Shown here piece by piece: positions 18,653 through 27,911 of a stretch of 64,000 bases of DNA. Position 1 is the first letter of the stretch, and each line of letters starts with the position of its first letter. A model generated the notes under the pieces. That model made no database searches. It was not told where the DNA came from and saw only the letters and a program-made list of their open reading frames with translations. The position numbers and the translations under genes were made by a program. The stretch covers positions 747,882 to 811,881 of the forward strand of contig NZ_LR732328.1 of NCBI RefSeq assembly GCF_902506325.1. The letters run 5' to 3'. The DNA is from Limnobacter sp. 130 (lineage in GTDB: Bacteria > Pseudomonadota > Gammaproteobacteria > Burkholderiales > Burkholderiaceae_B).

Positions 18653-19795
18653 ATGTTCACCAATTACTTCAATGAAACGCATGAAGAAGTGCGCCGCAAC
18701 ATTCGGCGTTTTGTCGAGCGCAATATTCAGCCCCACATCAATACTTGGGAAGAGGCTGGCACCTTCCCCCGCGAAATTTACAAACTGGCTGGCGATGCCG
18801 GCATTCTGGGCATTGGTTACCCAGAGGAATTCGGCGGCAATTCCGAAGGCGATTATTTCATGAGCCTGGTGGTCACTGAAGAACTGCTGCGTGCAGGTTC
18901 GGGTGGTTTCTTCTCCAGCTTGATGTCGCATGGCATTGCCCTGCCACCGATCGCCAAATGGGGTAGCCCCGAGATGAAAGCGCGCATTGTTCCCGAAGTG
19001 CTGAGCGGCGACAAAATCATCGCCTTGGCGGTGACCGAGCCCGGTGGTGGTTCTGATGTGGCCAACTTGAAAACACGCGCGGTGGATTGCGGCGACCATT
19101 ACAAAGTGTCGGGTTCTAAAACCTACATTACCTCGGGCATTCGCGCTGACTATTACACCGTGGCCGTGCGCACGGGTGGTGATGGCTACGGCGGCATCAG
19201 CATGTTGCTGATTGAAAAGGGCACACCCGGCTTCACAACCGGTCAGCCTTTGAAGAAAATGGGTTGGTGGTGCAGCGACACAGCCGAGCTGTTTTTTGAC
19301 AATGTGGTGGTTCCCAAGTCGAACCTGATCGGTATCGAGAACGGCGGCTTCATGATGATCATGACCAACTTCGAAGCCGAGCGTTTGGGCCTGGCCTACT
19401 ACTCAAACACCTTGTCTGAATTGGCTTTTAATGAGGCGTTGGCTTATGCAAAAAACCGCAGCACCTTTGGCAAGCCCTTGAGCAAACACCAGGTGATTCG
19501 CCACAAGCTGGCCGACATGGCCACACAACTGGAAGCCAGTCGCGAATTCACCTACCGGGTTGCAGCGCGCATGCAGGCTGGCAAGCCCGCTTTGAAAGAA
19601 GTGTCGATGGCGAAAAACTTTGCCACGAAAACATCGGACTTCATCACTTACGAAGCCGTGCAGATTTTCGGTGGCATGGGCTACATGCGCGAAAGTTTGG
19701 TGGAGCGTTTGTACCGCGACAACCGCATTGCATCAATTGGCGGTGGCACTTATGAAATCATGAATGAAATTATTGGCAAGCAGTTGGGCTTGTAA
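18653..19795 (+). CDS. Acyl-CoA dehydrogenase
   Basis: FAD-dependent enzyme for the first step of beta-oxidation (alpha,beta-dehydrogenation of acyl-CoA). The 380 residues match the family. Visible motifs are VTEPGGGSDVANLKT (FAD/substrate), the signature NRSTFGKPLSKHQVIRHKLADMA, and QIFGGMGYMRE followed by RLYRDNRIASIGGGTYEIM, whose Glu fits the catalytic base position. It is first in a tight operon with MaoC, thiolase and acyl-CoA ligase genes, downstream of an AraC regulator and a long inverted repeat. The substrate chain or side-chain type is not certain. Confidence 0.92.
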   Translation: MFTNYFNETHEEVRRNIRRFVERNIQPHINTWEEAGTFPREIYKLAGDAGILGIGYPEEFGGNSEGDYFMSLVVTEELLRAGSGGFFSSLMSHGIALPPIAKWGSPEMKARIVPEVLSGDKIIALAVTEPGGGSDVANLKTRAVDCGDHYKVSGSKTYITSGIRADYYTVAVRTGGDGYGGISMLLIEKGTPGFTTGQPLKKMGWWCSDTAELFFDNVVVPKSNLIGIENGGFMMIMTNFEAERLGLAYYSNTLSELAFNEALAYAKNRSTFGKPLSKHQVIRHKLADMATQLEASREFTYRVAARMQAGKPALKEVSMAKNFATKTSDFITYEAVQIFGGMGYMRESLVERLYRDNRIASIGGGTYEIMNEIIGKQLGL

Positions 19796-19818
19796 AAAGT
19801 TAAAGGAATACATACACC

Positions 19819-20700
19819 ATGTTGGCAGATTACCCCTTGAAGTACCTGGCCTTGCACTGGCCCAATATCCGCGCCATGGGTTGGGCCGCCATTCGCAATG
19901 CAACGCCCATTATACGCCCTGGCACCTTGCCGGAATTGCCCGTGCACCACAGCATGAATGTGCCTGCGCTGAACAACGAGTTGCTAGACCAATACGTGGC
20001 CTGGACAGGCGCACCCGCCAATCGCTACAGCAGCGACATGCCCGCGCATTTTTGCAGCCACTGGGCCATGCCCATGCTGGCCAAACTGGGTAGCCTTGCG
20101 CCTTACAATTTGTTGTCTCTGTTGAATCAGGGTTTGCGCATGCAAATTCACAAGCCTTTGAACCGCAATGAGTCGATCGCGCTGCGTGGCAGTTTAGTGG
20201 ATGTGACCGACGACGGTGACAAAGTGCGCATTCACACCCGCGTACAGGCCAGCAACCCCAAGGGCGAACTGGCCATTGTCATCGACAGTTATTCCACTGT
20301 GCCCCGTGCCAAACCTGCAAGCAAAAGCAAACCCGCCAAGCGTGAAGAATACGAATTCAAAACCGCAGGCCATTGGGATGCCGAAGAGGAAGATGGGCTG
20401 GCCTTCGCCATGTTGACGGGCGATTTCAACCCCATTCACACCATGAAGGCAGTGGGCAAACGCACCCGCTTCAAAAGCTGTATTTTGCATGGTTTTGGGC
20501 AATTGGCCCGAACCTGGGAAGTGTTGAACAACGCTGGGCATTCGTTGGCGGATCTGGATGTGCGCTGGATTAAGCCACTGCCATTGCCAAGCCCGCACAT
20601 GCAAGTGCAAACAAGCAACACGAAAGATGCCGAGGGCTACACGCAACTGCGTTTGGCTTCAGCAGACGGCACACTTCATATGGTGGGGCGTTTCAAATGA
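19819..20700 (+). CDS. MaoC-like (R)-enoyl-CoA hydratase/dehydratase
   Basis: A 293-residue double hot-dog-type protein. The hydratase-2 motif appears in the C-terminal half as GDFNPIHTMKAVGKRTRF with CILHGF, giving the Asp and His used for water addition. The N-terminal half is a degenerate hot-dog fold, as in other two-domain MaoC proteins. A good ribosome site (AAAGGA) precedes the ATG. The stop overlaps the thiolase start (ATGA), showing tight translational coupling. It probably hydrates the enoyl-CoA formed by the dehydrogenase upstream. Confidence 0.83.
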   Translation: MLADYPLKYLALHWPNIRAMGWAAIRNATPIIRPGTLPELPVHHSMNVPALNNELLDQYVAWTGAPANRYSSDMPAHFCSHWAMPMLAKLGSLAPYNLLSLLNQGLRMQIHKPLNRNESIALRGSLVDVTDDGDKVRIHTRVQASNPKGELAIVIDSYSTVPRAKPASKSKPAKREEYEFKTAGHWDAEEEDGLAFAMLTGDFNPIHTMKAVGKRTRFKSCILHGFGQLARTWEVLNNAGHSLADLDVRWIKPLPLPSPHMQVQTSNTKDAEGYTQLRLASADGTLHMVGRFK

Positions 20701-21992
20701 AGTCGATTCGCAAGGCAGTGATTATTGATGGTGTCCGCACCCCGTTTCTCGATTCGGGTGGTGCGTATTCCCAATTAATGACGTATGAACTCGGTGGCAA
20801 AGCCATCGCAGGCTTGATGAGTAAAACTGGCATTGACTCAAGCCGCGTGGACATGCTGACCATGGGCACGGTGTTGCATGAAATTGAAACCTCGAACGTG
20901 GCCCGGGAAAGTATGTTGAGTGCAGGGCTTCCCGCCACCATTCCGGCTTACACCACCTCCATGGCGGGTTTGTCGGCCAGCGTGGGTTTTGCCAACTTGT
21001 GCGACATGATTGCGCTGGGTCGAATTGATGTTGGCATTGCTGCCGGGGTGGAAAGTTTCTCTGACATTCCAATTCGCTACTCGCAGAAAATTCGCCGTGC
21101 TGCCATGAAGGTTCGCCAGGATTCTTCCGCCAAAAATATTTTGAAGAACCTGGCCAAGCTTCGCCCTTCGGATTTGAAACCTGAAATGCCCACCGGCACT
21201 GACTTCACCACGCGTAAAACCATGGGTGTGTGCGCCGAGCAAATGGTGAAAAAATTCAAGGTGAGTCGTGAAGATTGCGATGCATTCACCGTGCGCAGCC
21301 ACAAGCTGGCCATTGAGGCGATGAACCAAGGCCATTTCGATGGCACCATTATTCCTGTACAGGTGCCCGGTTTTGCACAACCCATTACACAAGACAACAC
21401 GCCGCGCGAAGACAGTAATATTCAGAAGCTCTCGACCATGCGCACCATTTTCAGCAAAAGCGGTGTGATCACTGCGGCCGGTTCTTCCCGCTTCACAGAC
21501 GGTTCAGCCGCCTTGCTGGTGACCAGTCAGGAAGCCGCCCAGGAAATGGGCCTGCAGCCTTTGGCTGAGGTGGTCGATTATCAATTGGCCGCCGTGAAAG
21601 ATCTCGAAACAGAAATGTTACTGGGCCCTGCGGTTTCAATTCCTGAACTGCTGGCGCGAAACAAACTGAGCATGGCCGATATTGGTGTGTGGGAACTCCA
21701 CGAGGCATTCGCGGCTCAAATACTTGTGAATTTGGCGTGCATGCAGCGCAGCGAATTCGCAGAAGAGTATTACGGTGGTGTGGTGCCCGGAGAGTTGCCA
21801 CTCGCTAAACTCAATACCTGGGGTGGCTCGCTTTCGCTGGGCAACCCGTTTGCAGCCACGGGCATTCGTTTGCTGACCACGGCTGCAAAAAGATTAAAGG
21901 CGGAAAAAGCGAAGTACGCTGTAGTATCCAGTTGTGCGGGCGGTGGATTGGGTGCCGCCATACTAATAAAAAATATGGAGAAAAACACATGA
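20697..21992 (+). CDS. Thiolase-family protein (FadI-like) with substituted catalytic residues
   Basis: A 431-residue thiolase-fold protein resembling FadI/trifunctional beta subunits. Two expected catalytic residues are not there. The nucleophile block, normally like TMACISAN, reads SMAGLSAS, placing Gly91 where Cys is expected, and the GHP motif reads GNPFAATG, with Asn383 in place of His. The HEAF motif (His335) and the C-terminal CAGGG (Cys413) are kept. The gene overlaps its neighbours by ATGA on both sides, so it is under the same translation control as intact pathway genes and does not look decayed. It may be a non-thiolytic CoA-ester-binding enzyme rather than a classical ketoacyl-CoA thiolase. 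Confidence 0.85.
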   Translation: MKSIRKAVIIDGVRTPFLDSGGAYSQLMTYELGGKAIAGLMSKTGIDSSRVDMLTMGTVLHEIETSNVARESMLSAGLPATIPAYTTSMAGLSASVGFANLCDMIALGRIDVGIAAGVESFSDIPIRYSQKIRRAAMKVRQDSSAKNILKNLAKLRPSDLKPEMPTGTDFTTRKTMGVCAEQMVKKFKVSREDCDAFTVRSHKLAIEAMNQGHFDGTIIPVQVPGFAQPITQDNTPREDSNIQKLSTMRTIFSKSGVITAAGSSRFTDGSAALLVTSQEAAQEMGLQPLAEVVDYQLAAVKDLETEMLLGPAVSIPELLARNKLSMADIGVWELHEAFAAQILVNLACMQRSEFAEEYYGGVVPGELPLAKLNTWGGSLSLGNPFAATGIRLLTTAAKRLKAEKAKYAVVSSCAGGGLGAAILIKNMEKNT

Positions 21993-23680
21993 GTGCAGCG
22001 CAGTACGAAAAATTCGAAACCCTGCTGGATTGCCTGGACCATTGGGCTGCCGCACAACCGAACAAGGTTTATTTCACGCAGCCTTTTTCGGCCGAGAAAA
22101 CCGTGGACTACACCTGGGCGCAAGTGGCCGACCAGGTCAACCGCATGGCAGCGTATTTGCAGTCGCTCAACTTGCCCGAGAAAACCCACATTGGAATTTT
22201 GGGCAAGAACAGCGCGCACTGGATCATGGCCGACCTCGCCATTTGGCGGGCAGGGCATGTGTCCATTCCTTTGTACCCCACGCTGAATGCTGAAACCGCT
22301 GAGTACGTGCTGGACAACAGCGATTCAAAAATGATCTTCATCGGCAAAATGGACGAGCTGTGGCGCGTGGTCGAGAAGGGAATTCCTGTTGACATGCCCA
22401 CCATCACTTTGCCTTTGGCGCCGCAATTGGCCCACGCAAAAAAATGGGACGACATTGTTGCCAGCACTGCACCCACACAAAACCCCGTGAAGCGCAGCAA
22501 AGATGAAATGGCCACCATGCTGTATACCTCTGGCAGTACAGGCAAGCCCAAGGGTGTGATGATTTCGTTTAATGCCATGATCAGCGCGCTGCGTGGCACA
22601 TCGAAGGTAATGACCTTCAACAGCACCGACCGCATGATTTCTTATTTGCCGCTGGCCCATGCCGCTGAACGCGCCATTCTGGAAACTGGTTCGCTGTTCT
22701 ATGGCTTTCATGTGTACTTCTCGTTTGGGCTAGATAGCTTTATTCAAGACTTGCAACGTGCGCGGCCAACCCTGTTTTTCTCGGTGCCCCGTTTGTGGAC
22801 CAAGTTTTACAACGGTATTTGCGGAAAAATTCCGCTGGGCGTGCAACACGTCATTTTCCGAATTCCGATTCTTTCGGCTTTGTTCAAAAAATTCTTGCTG
22901 AAAAAACTGGGCTTGTCCGAAGTGCGCATGGCGCTGAGCGGTTCAGCGCCTTTGGCCCCCGCGCTGATGTCCTGGTATCGCAACCTGGGCCTGGATTTGC
23001 TCGAAGGTTATGCCATGAGCGAGAACTTCGCCTACTCGCATTGCAGCCTGCCCGGCAAGGTGCGCGTTGGTTACGTGGGCAACACCTACCCAGGCGTTGA
23101 ATGCAAGATTTCCGAAGTGGGCGAGGTGCTGGTAAAAAGCCCCTGCAACATGATGGGTTATTACAAGAATCCCGAACTCACTGCGCAGTCGTACACCGAA
23201 GACGGTTTCCTGAAAACAGGCGACATGGGTGTGGTCGATGAGCAAGGACGCTTGAAAATCACTGGCCGCGTGAAAGAACTTTTCAAGACCAGCAAGGGCA
23301 AATACATTGCGCCTGTGCCAATCGAGAACCGCTTGAACGGTCATGAACTGATTGAAGCCGTGTGCGTAACTGGCCCCTCGTTTTCAAAGCCTTTTGCCTT
23401 GGTGATGTTGCCGCTTGAGGAACACAAAAAAGTGGAACAAAACCCTTCTGAGGCTGCACGGGTTGAAAGTGAAATGGCTGAATTGCTTCAAAATGTAAAT
23501 GATCAGCTTGAAGCGCATGAAAAACTGAGTTGCATTGTGGTGGTGAAAGATTTGTGGAGCATGGAAAACGGCTTCCTGACGCCCACCATGAAAATCAAGC
23601 GCAATGTGATTGAGGAGCACTATTTGCCCAAGGCCGAGTCCTGGGTGAAGATGAAAAAGTCGGTCGTGATTGAGCAGTAA
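21989..23680 (+). CDS. Long-chain acyl-CoA synthetase (AMP-forming)
   Basis: Adenylate-forming enzyme that activates fatty acids with ATP and CoA. The 563 residues contain the P-loop-like motif YTSGSTGKPKGVMISF, the A4/A5 region ALSGSAPLAPALMSWY with LLEGYAMSEN, and the hinge GDMGVVDEQGRLKITGRVKE followed by the catalytic-Lys region near the C-terminus. The start at 21989 overlaps the thiolase stop (ATGA). It completes the operon: ligase, dehydrogenase, hydratase and thiolase-like protein. The last 50 residues, with TPTMKIKRNVIEEHY, are typical of FadD-like long-chain ligases. Confidence 0.92.
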   Translation: MSAAQYEKFETLLDCLDHWAAAQPNKVYFTQPFSAEKTVDYTWAQVADQVNRMAAYLQSLNLPEKTHIGILGKNSAHWIMADLAIWRAGHVSIPLYPTLNAETAEYVLDNSDSKMIFIGKMDELWRVVEKGIPVDMPTITLPLAPQLAHAKKWDDIVASTAPTQNPVKRSKDEMATMLYTSGSTGKPKGVMISFNAMISALRGTSKVMTFNSTDRMISYLPLAHAAERAILETGSLFYGFHVYFSFGLDSFIQDLQRARPTLFFSVPRLWTKFYNGICGKIPLGVQHVIFRIPILSALFKKFLLKKLGLSEVRMALSGSAPLAPALMSWYRNLGLDLLEGYAMSENFAYSHCSLPGKVRVGYVGNTYPGVECKISEVGEVLVKSPCNMMGYYKNPELTAQSYTEDGFLKTGDMGVVDEQGRLKITGRVKELFKTSKGKYIAPVPIENRLNGHELIEAVCVTGPSFSKPFALVMLPLEEHKKVEQNPSEAARVESEMAELLQNVNDQLEAHEKLSCIVVVKDLWSMENGFLTPTMKIKRNVIEEHYLPKAESWVKMKKSVVIEQ

Positions 23681-23834
23681 GTCAGTATTTTTACAGGCCC
23701 CAATTTGAGTGGGTGGTAGGCACTAAATTGCTTCGGTATTCTTAAGTAGTTAACGCATATTTGCACAATCAATAATGTGTTAACTATCTGTTTATCAAGG
23801 TGAAACAAATAGCCGACTCAAAAAGGGGTGTTGT

Positions 23835-25310
23835 ATGGGGTTTAGTCGTTTTTTCGGTGCCAGCGTATTGAGCCTGGCCATTTTGGCAGGCTGCGGCGGT
23901 GGCGGTGGTGACAGTAGTGCTCCTGCGGCCGGCGGCGGTGGTGGAACCACCACTTCAGGGCAGCTTACCAATTCTCCAATTGATGGCGTGGGCTACAGCG
24001 CAGCGCCCAGTGGCCTGACAGGCACCACTACAGGTGGTGGCATGTTCAATTTCCAGGCTGGCGACACAGTGACTTTCAACATTGCAGGCCTTGAAATTGA
24101 CGTACCCGGTGGAACCCGAATTACGCCACAAACCATTGCTGAATCATTGGCTGCTGGTAACGCAGCCACGCAATCCAATATTCTTGCAAACCTGGCTACG
24201 CTGTTCCAAACATTGGACAACGACGGTGATCCCGAGAACGGTTCGATTGCCATTCGTGAAGGCGCCACTTTGGGTAATACGGCTGCCTTGTTGGCCAACC
24301 TGGACGAAGCTCCTGCAACTTTTCAGGGCGAGTTGAGCACAGCCATTTCCAGTGGCGAAGAACTGCGTGACGAGGGCGAACCTCCCCCTACAGTGGTTAC
24401 AGATGTTGAGGCCATGCTGCGTTTTTACCGCAACGAACTGCAAGGCAACTGGCGTTTGGTCAGCTCGGTTGAAGAGGGTGTGACAACCACAACGAATGCG
24501 AACTACCAGGTGTTGTTGAGCTTTGATGTAGGCAATGCGAATGCGGCGGAAGACGGTATCGTGAATTCCTTTGTATTCTCCGAGTACGACATCACAGACT
24601 CGATGGATCCATTTGCTTTCATTGGTGTCGGCACCACCAACTACAACGGCGAAACCGGCGAGTTTCAGTTTACGTCCTTGCCCATGCGCAGGTTGGTCTC
24701 TGGCTTCAACAACTCTTCAACAGAGAATGATGCTGCATTTTTCACATCAAAAATTGTACTGAGTGGTAATCAGCTGGAACTGACGCTGATTGAAGACAAC
24801 ATCACCATTGTGGCCACCTTCGAGCGTTTCAACAGCGTTAAAGACAGCTTGGTTGGCACTTGGTACGAGGTGTTTGCGGAAGGCGATCCTGGGGTTACGC
24901 CCGCTGCGGCTCCTGACAATGGTCGGGTTACTTTCGGTTCCGATGTTGCTTCCATCTTCTACTACTTTCTGCCCGGTTCACGAGTCATGTTGGTCTACAC
25001 CGATCTCGATGCAGAAATGACTTCAGATGAAAGAAACGGTATTGTCGTGGCAGACTATTCGCTGAACAGTACAGGTACGTCATTAACCTTCAACAATATT
25101 CTGCTAGACACAGTCAGTGTTGATCCGGTGAATAATCCCTCGTTGGAAGCGGGTTTAACCGTGGCAGTGAGTGCAGCAATGCTGAATGACACCAACCGTG
25201 AATTGACCGACTCAAGCGACCCGAGTGAGACAGATGTCTTTACCATCTTCCGCATTCTTTCACTGAGCGAACGCGTGGGTGAATTTGAGCAAGCAGCGCC
25301 AGCCCCGTAG
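23835..25310 (+). CDS. Secreted lipoprotein, unknown function
   Basis: A 491-residue protein with a lipoprotein signal (LAILAGC, Cys at about 20), followed by a Gly/Ser/Thr-rich linker of 30 residues. The N-terminal part (GVGYSAAPSGLTGTT, FNFQAGDTVTFNIAGLEI, ITPQTIAESL) resembles the leading domain of many proteobacterial cell-surface lipoproteins. Two lipocalin-like halves seem to follow, each beginning with a Gly-x-Trp segment (LQGNWRLVSS near 210, LVGTWYEVFA near 340). Export to the outer membrane is likely; the ligand is unknown. A ribosome site AGGGG precedes the ATG, and a hairpin terminator lies after the stop. Confidence 0.65.
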   Translation: MGFSRFFGASVLSLAILAGCGGGGGDSSAPAAGGGGGTTTSGQLTNSPIDGVGYSAAPSGLTGTTTGGGMFNFQAGDTVTFNIAGLEIDVPGGTRITPQTIAESLAAGNAATQSNILANLATLFQTLDNDGDPENGSIAIREGATLGNTAALLANLDEAPATFQGELSTAISSGEELRDEGEPPPTVVTDVEAMLRFYRNELQGNWRLVSSVEEGVTTTTNANYQVLLSFDVGNANAAEDGIVNSFVFSEYDITDSMDPFAFIGVGTTNYNGETGEFQFTSLPMRRLVSGFNNSSTENDAAFFTSKIVLSGNQLELTLIEDNITIVATFERFNSVKDSLVGTWYEVFAEGDPGVTPAAAPDNGRVTFGSDVASIFYYFLPGSRVMLVYTDLDAEMTSDERNGIVVADYSLNSTGTSLTFNNILLDTVSVDPVNNPSLEAGLTVAVSAAMLNDTNRELTDSSDPSETDVFTIFRILSLSERVGEFEQAAPAP

Positions 25311-25356
25311 GCGAAGCCGCAATATGTAATATTTCGATTCGCAAAACGTTTCTTCA

Positions 25357-25384
25357 AAAGCCCGGAGTTTGCCGGGCTTTTTTT
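25357..25384. terminator. Bidirectional rho-independent terminator
   Basis: AAAAGCCCGG-AGTTT-GCCGGGCTTTTTTT: GC-rich stem with A-run on the left and T-run on the right, between the convergent lipoprotein (+) and pirin (-) genes. The T-run overlaps the pirin stop codon. Confidence 0.85.
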
Positions 25385-26243
25385 ATGCCAGTGTGCCCTC
25401 GCGGAAGTCTTGCAAGGCCTGCCGAATTTCCTGCTCGGTGTTCATCACAAACGGGCCGTACTGCGCAATCGGTTCATTCAATGGCTTGCCTGCAATCAGC
25501 AAAACCTTGGCACCGGCTGTTGCTTCAAGTACCACACCATCGCCTTCATTTTTCAAAATGGCCATGCGTTTGTCGCCAATGGTTTGGCCACTCATCTTCA
25601 CTTCTCCACGGTAAACAAACACCACCGCATTGTGTTGGGCGGGTAAGTTTTGAACAAACTGTGAACCGGCAGGCAGGTGCAAATCCAGGTACAAAGGTTC
25701 TGTGCCCTCGCGGCTCACTGCGCCTTCTACGCCGTGGCTATTGCCTGCAATCACGGTTACCGCCACGCCCTCCGGTGTAGTGAATTGGGGCAGATCAGCG
25801 TTGGTGAAATCGCGGTACCAGGGCGCGCACATTTTGTCTTTCGCAGGCAGGTTCAACCACAGCTGAAACCCTTCCATTACACCTTCTTCCTGCTGCGGAA
25901 TTTCACTGTGAAACACCCCGCGCCCTGCGGTCATCCACTGCACGCCACCGTTTTCCAGCAAGCCCCTGTTGCCTTTGCTGTCCTCGTGCAACATGCGGCC
26001 GGCAATCATGTAGGTGATGGTTTCAAACCCACGGTGCGGGTGGTTCGGAAAGCCCGCAATGTAATCGTTGGGGTTGTCGCTGCCAAAGTTATCCAGCATC
26101 AGGAAGGGGTCTAGCCTGCGCTGCAGGTTTTGGGTAATCACGCGGGTCAATTTCACGCCCGCGCCATCGCTGGTGGGCTGACCCGTAATGATGTGTTCAA
26201 CCGAGCGTGGATTGCTAACTGATGGTGTGTGCTTTTCGTTCAT
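25383..26243 (-). CDS. Pirin-family cupin protein
   Basis: A 286-residue two-cupin protein. The metal-binding block is clear: FPNHPHRGFETITYM with downstream GRGVFHSEIP, giving three His and one Glu for a bound iron or other metal. The N-terminal LDPFLMLDNFGSDNP is the canonical pirin signature. Family members act as quercetinase-like dioxygenases or redox-sensing co-regulators; which one applies here is unknown. It is transcribed alone, towards the shared terminator. Confidence 0.9.
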   Translation of the reverse strand: MNEKHTPSVSNPRSVEHIITGQPTSDGAGVKLTRVITQNLQRRLDPFLMLDNFGSDNPNDYIAGFPNHPHRGFETITYMIAGRMLHEDSKGNRGLLENGGVQWMTAGRGVFHSEIPQQEEGVMEGFQLWLNLPAKDKMCAPWYRDFTNADLPQFTTPEGVAVTVIAGNSHGVEGAVSREGTEPLYLDLHLPAGSQFVQNLPAQHNAVVFVYRGEVKMSGQTIGDKRMAILKNEGDGVVLEATAGAKVLLIAGKPLNEPIAQYGPFVMNTEQEIRQALQDFREGTLA

Positions 26244-26404
26244 ACATACCTCTTAATGAACTGGTGAATATTTCAATTTTACCGCACACCACAAGCGCAA
26301 GAACACCTTGCGGAACAAACACTTCTGCAGGGTTTCCCTAATTTCATATTGCAGTGCAAAATAATTAACGCAATTGAATCAAGGGTTTGCCCTGTTTCTA
26401 AAAA

Positions 26405-26418
26405 CAAACGCTCGTTTG
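26405..26418. promoter_or_regulatory. PsrA-like operator candidate upstream of the PF10118 gene
   Basis: CAAACGCTCGTTTG, a 14-bp site with perfect 6-bp arms. It fits the published PsrA pattern (G/C)AAAC-N2-4-GTTT(G/C), PsrA being a TetR-family regulator that responds to fatty acids. A second imperfect inverted repeat, TTGATAC...GTGTCAA, is at 26468-26489. Both lie in the 292-bp region between the divergent pirin and PF10118 genes. Confidence 0.45.
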
Positions 26419-26535
26419 AAATTTAGAGTGTTTTTCTAATGTTTACAGTTGTTAATGCCGTAAATGATTGATACATTGATCAGTGTCAACGTTAGTACCA
26501 AAGCATAAAAATAGCTGCAACCAAAGGAGTACACC

Positions 26536-27450
26536 ATGAAAATTATTCCAGTGCGCCGTGACGTCAAAATCAACCTCGACGAGTCCCGCATCAACAACTG
26601 GCACGAAGCCGGTGAACACGTTACTCATTTCTTCAATGCCTTGTCTGTGTTGTTCCCGGCTGGCGAGCGTTTGTTCATGGACTCCGTGCGCGCTTACAAA
26701 GATCAGGTGACTGATCCTGACCTGAAAAAAGCCATTACTGCATTCATCGGCCAAGAAGCGCTGCACAGCCGCGAGCATGAGGAATACAACGAGATGATGG
26801 ACCGCAGTGGTGTGCCCGCATTGAAGCTCGATAAAATGCTGTGGAGCCTGTTGGGTGGTTTGCAAAAAGGCCTGGGTAAAAAGTTGTCCCTGGCTGGCAC
26901 CATTGCGCTGGAACATTACACCGCCATCATGGCCGACGCCGTGTTGAAAGATCCAAAAGTAACTGGCGAGAAATCAAACGAAGGTTTCAAGCAAATGTGG
27001 CAGTGGCACGCATACGAAGAAACCGAACACAAAGCAGTTGCGTACGACGTGTGGAACACAGTAGTTCCCGACAATGTGTACAACCGCTTCATTCGCCGCT
27101 TCGGCATGGTGCTGGCCACTGTAATTTTCTGGCCAGTGATTATGTACTTCCACGCACGCCTGGTATTTGCCGATCCTAACACCAAGGGCAAGCACTTGAG
27201 TGGCTACAAAGCCGTGGCCAAAATGTTGCTGGGCAAGGAAGGCATTTTCCGCAACGCGATGAGCGATTTCTTCGACTACTTCCGCGCCGACTTCCACCCT
27301 TGGGACCATGACAACAGCCACTTTATGAACGAAATTGATTCATTCGTGGAGAAGGTCAACCAGGCCATGCGCAATCCCAATCCAGAAGTCAAAAAAGCGG
27401 TGCGTGCACGCATGAGCAAAGCTGTAAGCAAAGCGCCAGTGGCTGCATAA
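26536..27450 (+). CDS. Predicted metal-dependent hydrolase (PF10118 family)
   Basis: A 304-residue helical protein of the Metal_hydrol family (PF10118). The pattern of acidic and His residues in helices (GQEALHSREHEEYNEMM, ALEHYTAIMAD, WQWHAYEETEHKAVAYDVW) is like that of ferritin-like di-iron proteins and is well conserved here. One or two hydrophobic segments near residues 195-215 (FGMVLATVIFWPVIMYF) suggest membrane contact. The reaction is not established for the family. The PsrA-like operator upstream and the neighbouring lipid genes suggest a role in lipid metabolism. Confidence 0.8.
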   Translation: MKIIPVRRDVKINLDESRINNWHEAGEHVTHFFNALSVLFPAGERLFMDSVRAYKDQVTDPDLKKAITAFIGQEALHSREHEEYNEMMDRSGVPALKLDKMLWSLLGGLQKGLGKKLSLAGTIALEHYTAIMADAVLKDPKVTGEKSNEGFKQMWQWHAYEETEHKAVAYDVWNTVVPDNVYNRFIRRFGMVLATVIFWPVIMYFHARLVFADPNTKGKHLSGYKAVAKMLLGKEGIFRNAMSDFFDYFRADFHPWDHDNSHFMNEIDSFVEKVNQAMRNPNPEVKKAVRARMSKAVSKAPVAA

Positions 27451-27470
27451 AACAGCAACTTCGCGTTTTT

Positions 27471-27511
27471 AAAAACCGGACCATTCGTAGCGGGGTGGGT
27501 CCGGTTTTTTT
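27471..27511 (+). terminator. Rho-independent terminator after the PF10118 gene
   Basis: AAAAACCGGACC (27471-27482) pairs with GGTCCGGTTTTT (27498-27509) across a 15-base loop, followed by further Ts. Strong terminator for the upstream gene. Confidence 0.88.
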
Positions 27512-27894
27512 ATTCCCGCAAATGAGGGGTGGTGTTTTTTGCTGTATGGCTGATAACAAGGCTGGGTGCGGGTTTTGGTGGTTGATTATTTATTAAGCAG
27601 CGGGGTGGGGGAAGAGAAATGCTTGATGTTGGTGCGGGATTATTTTACTTTTCAAAACAATTCAAAAAACTTTGCGCAATAAGAGTGGGCTTCAGTATTG
27701 GCTTGCGGTAGCTATGGTGGGCTGTGGTCGTCATATTGGTCAGGCAGACGTAGCGACTTTTTCTTAGAATATACGCCTCATAAGTACAGTTTGTTTCTTG
27801 GTTGCCAAGTTGTGCAAAGGTTTTACTCGGTTGAGGTGCTCTCAGGGGTGATGTTCGGATAAATGAATATCGCCGTTATTGTTCTATAAAACTA
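27512..27894. other. Gene-free, AT-richer leader region before the cassette array
   Basis: About 380 bp without a credible gene on either strand. I see no integrase fragment, tRNA or clear attC in it. It ends at GTTAGGC (27895-27901), a perfect GTTRRRY core, directly before the first cassette gene. It could hold an attI-like site and the array promoter, but neither can be shown by eye. Confidence 0.4.
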
Positions 27895-27911
27895 GTTAGG
27901 CAAGGAAAAAT

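Noticed and set aside
20967-20969. Reading the thiolase change as Cys to Ser
   Set aside because: A first alignment to CASG-type thiolases placed Ser there; alignment to the closer FadI/HADHB-type block places Gly91 at the Cys position. Either way no Cys is present in the block.
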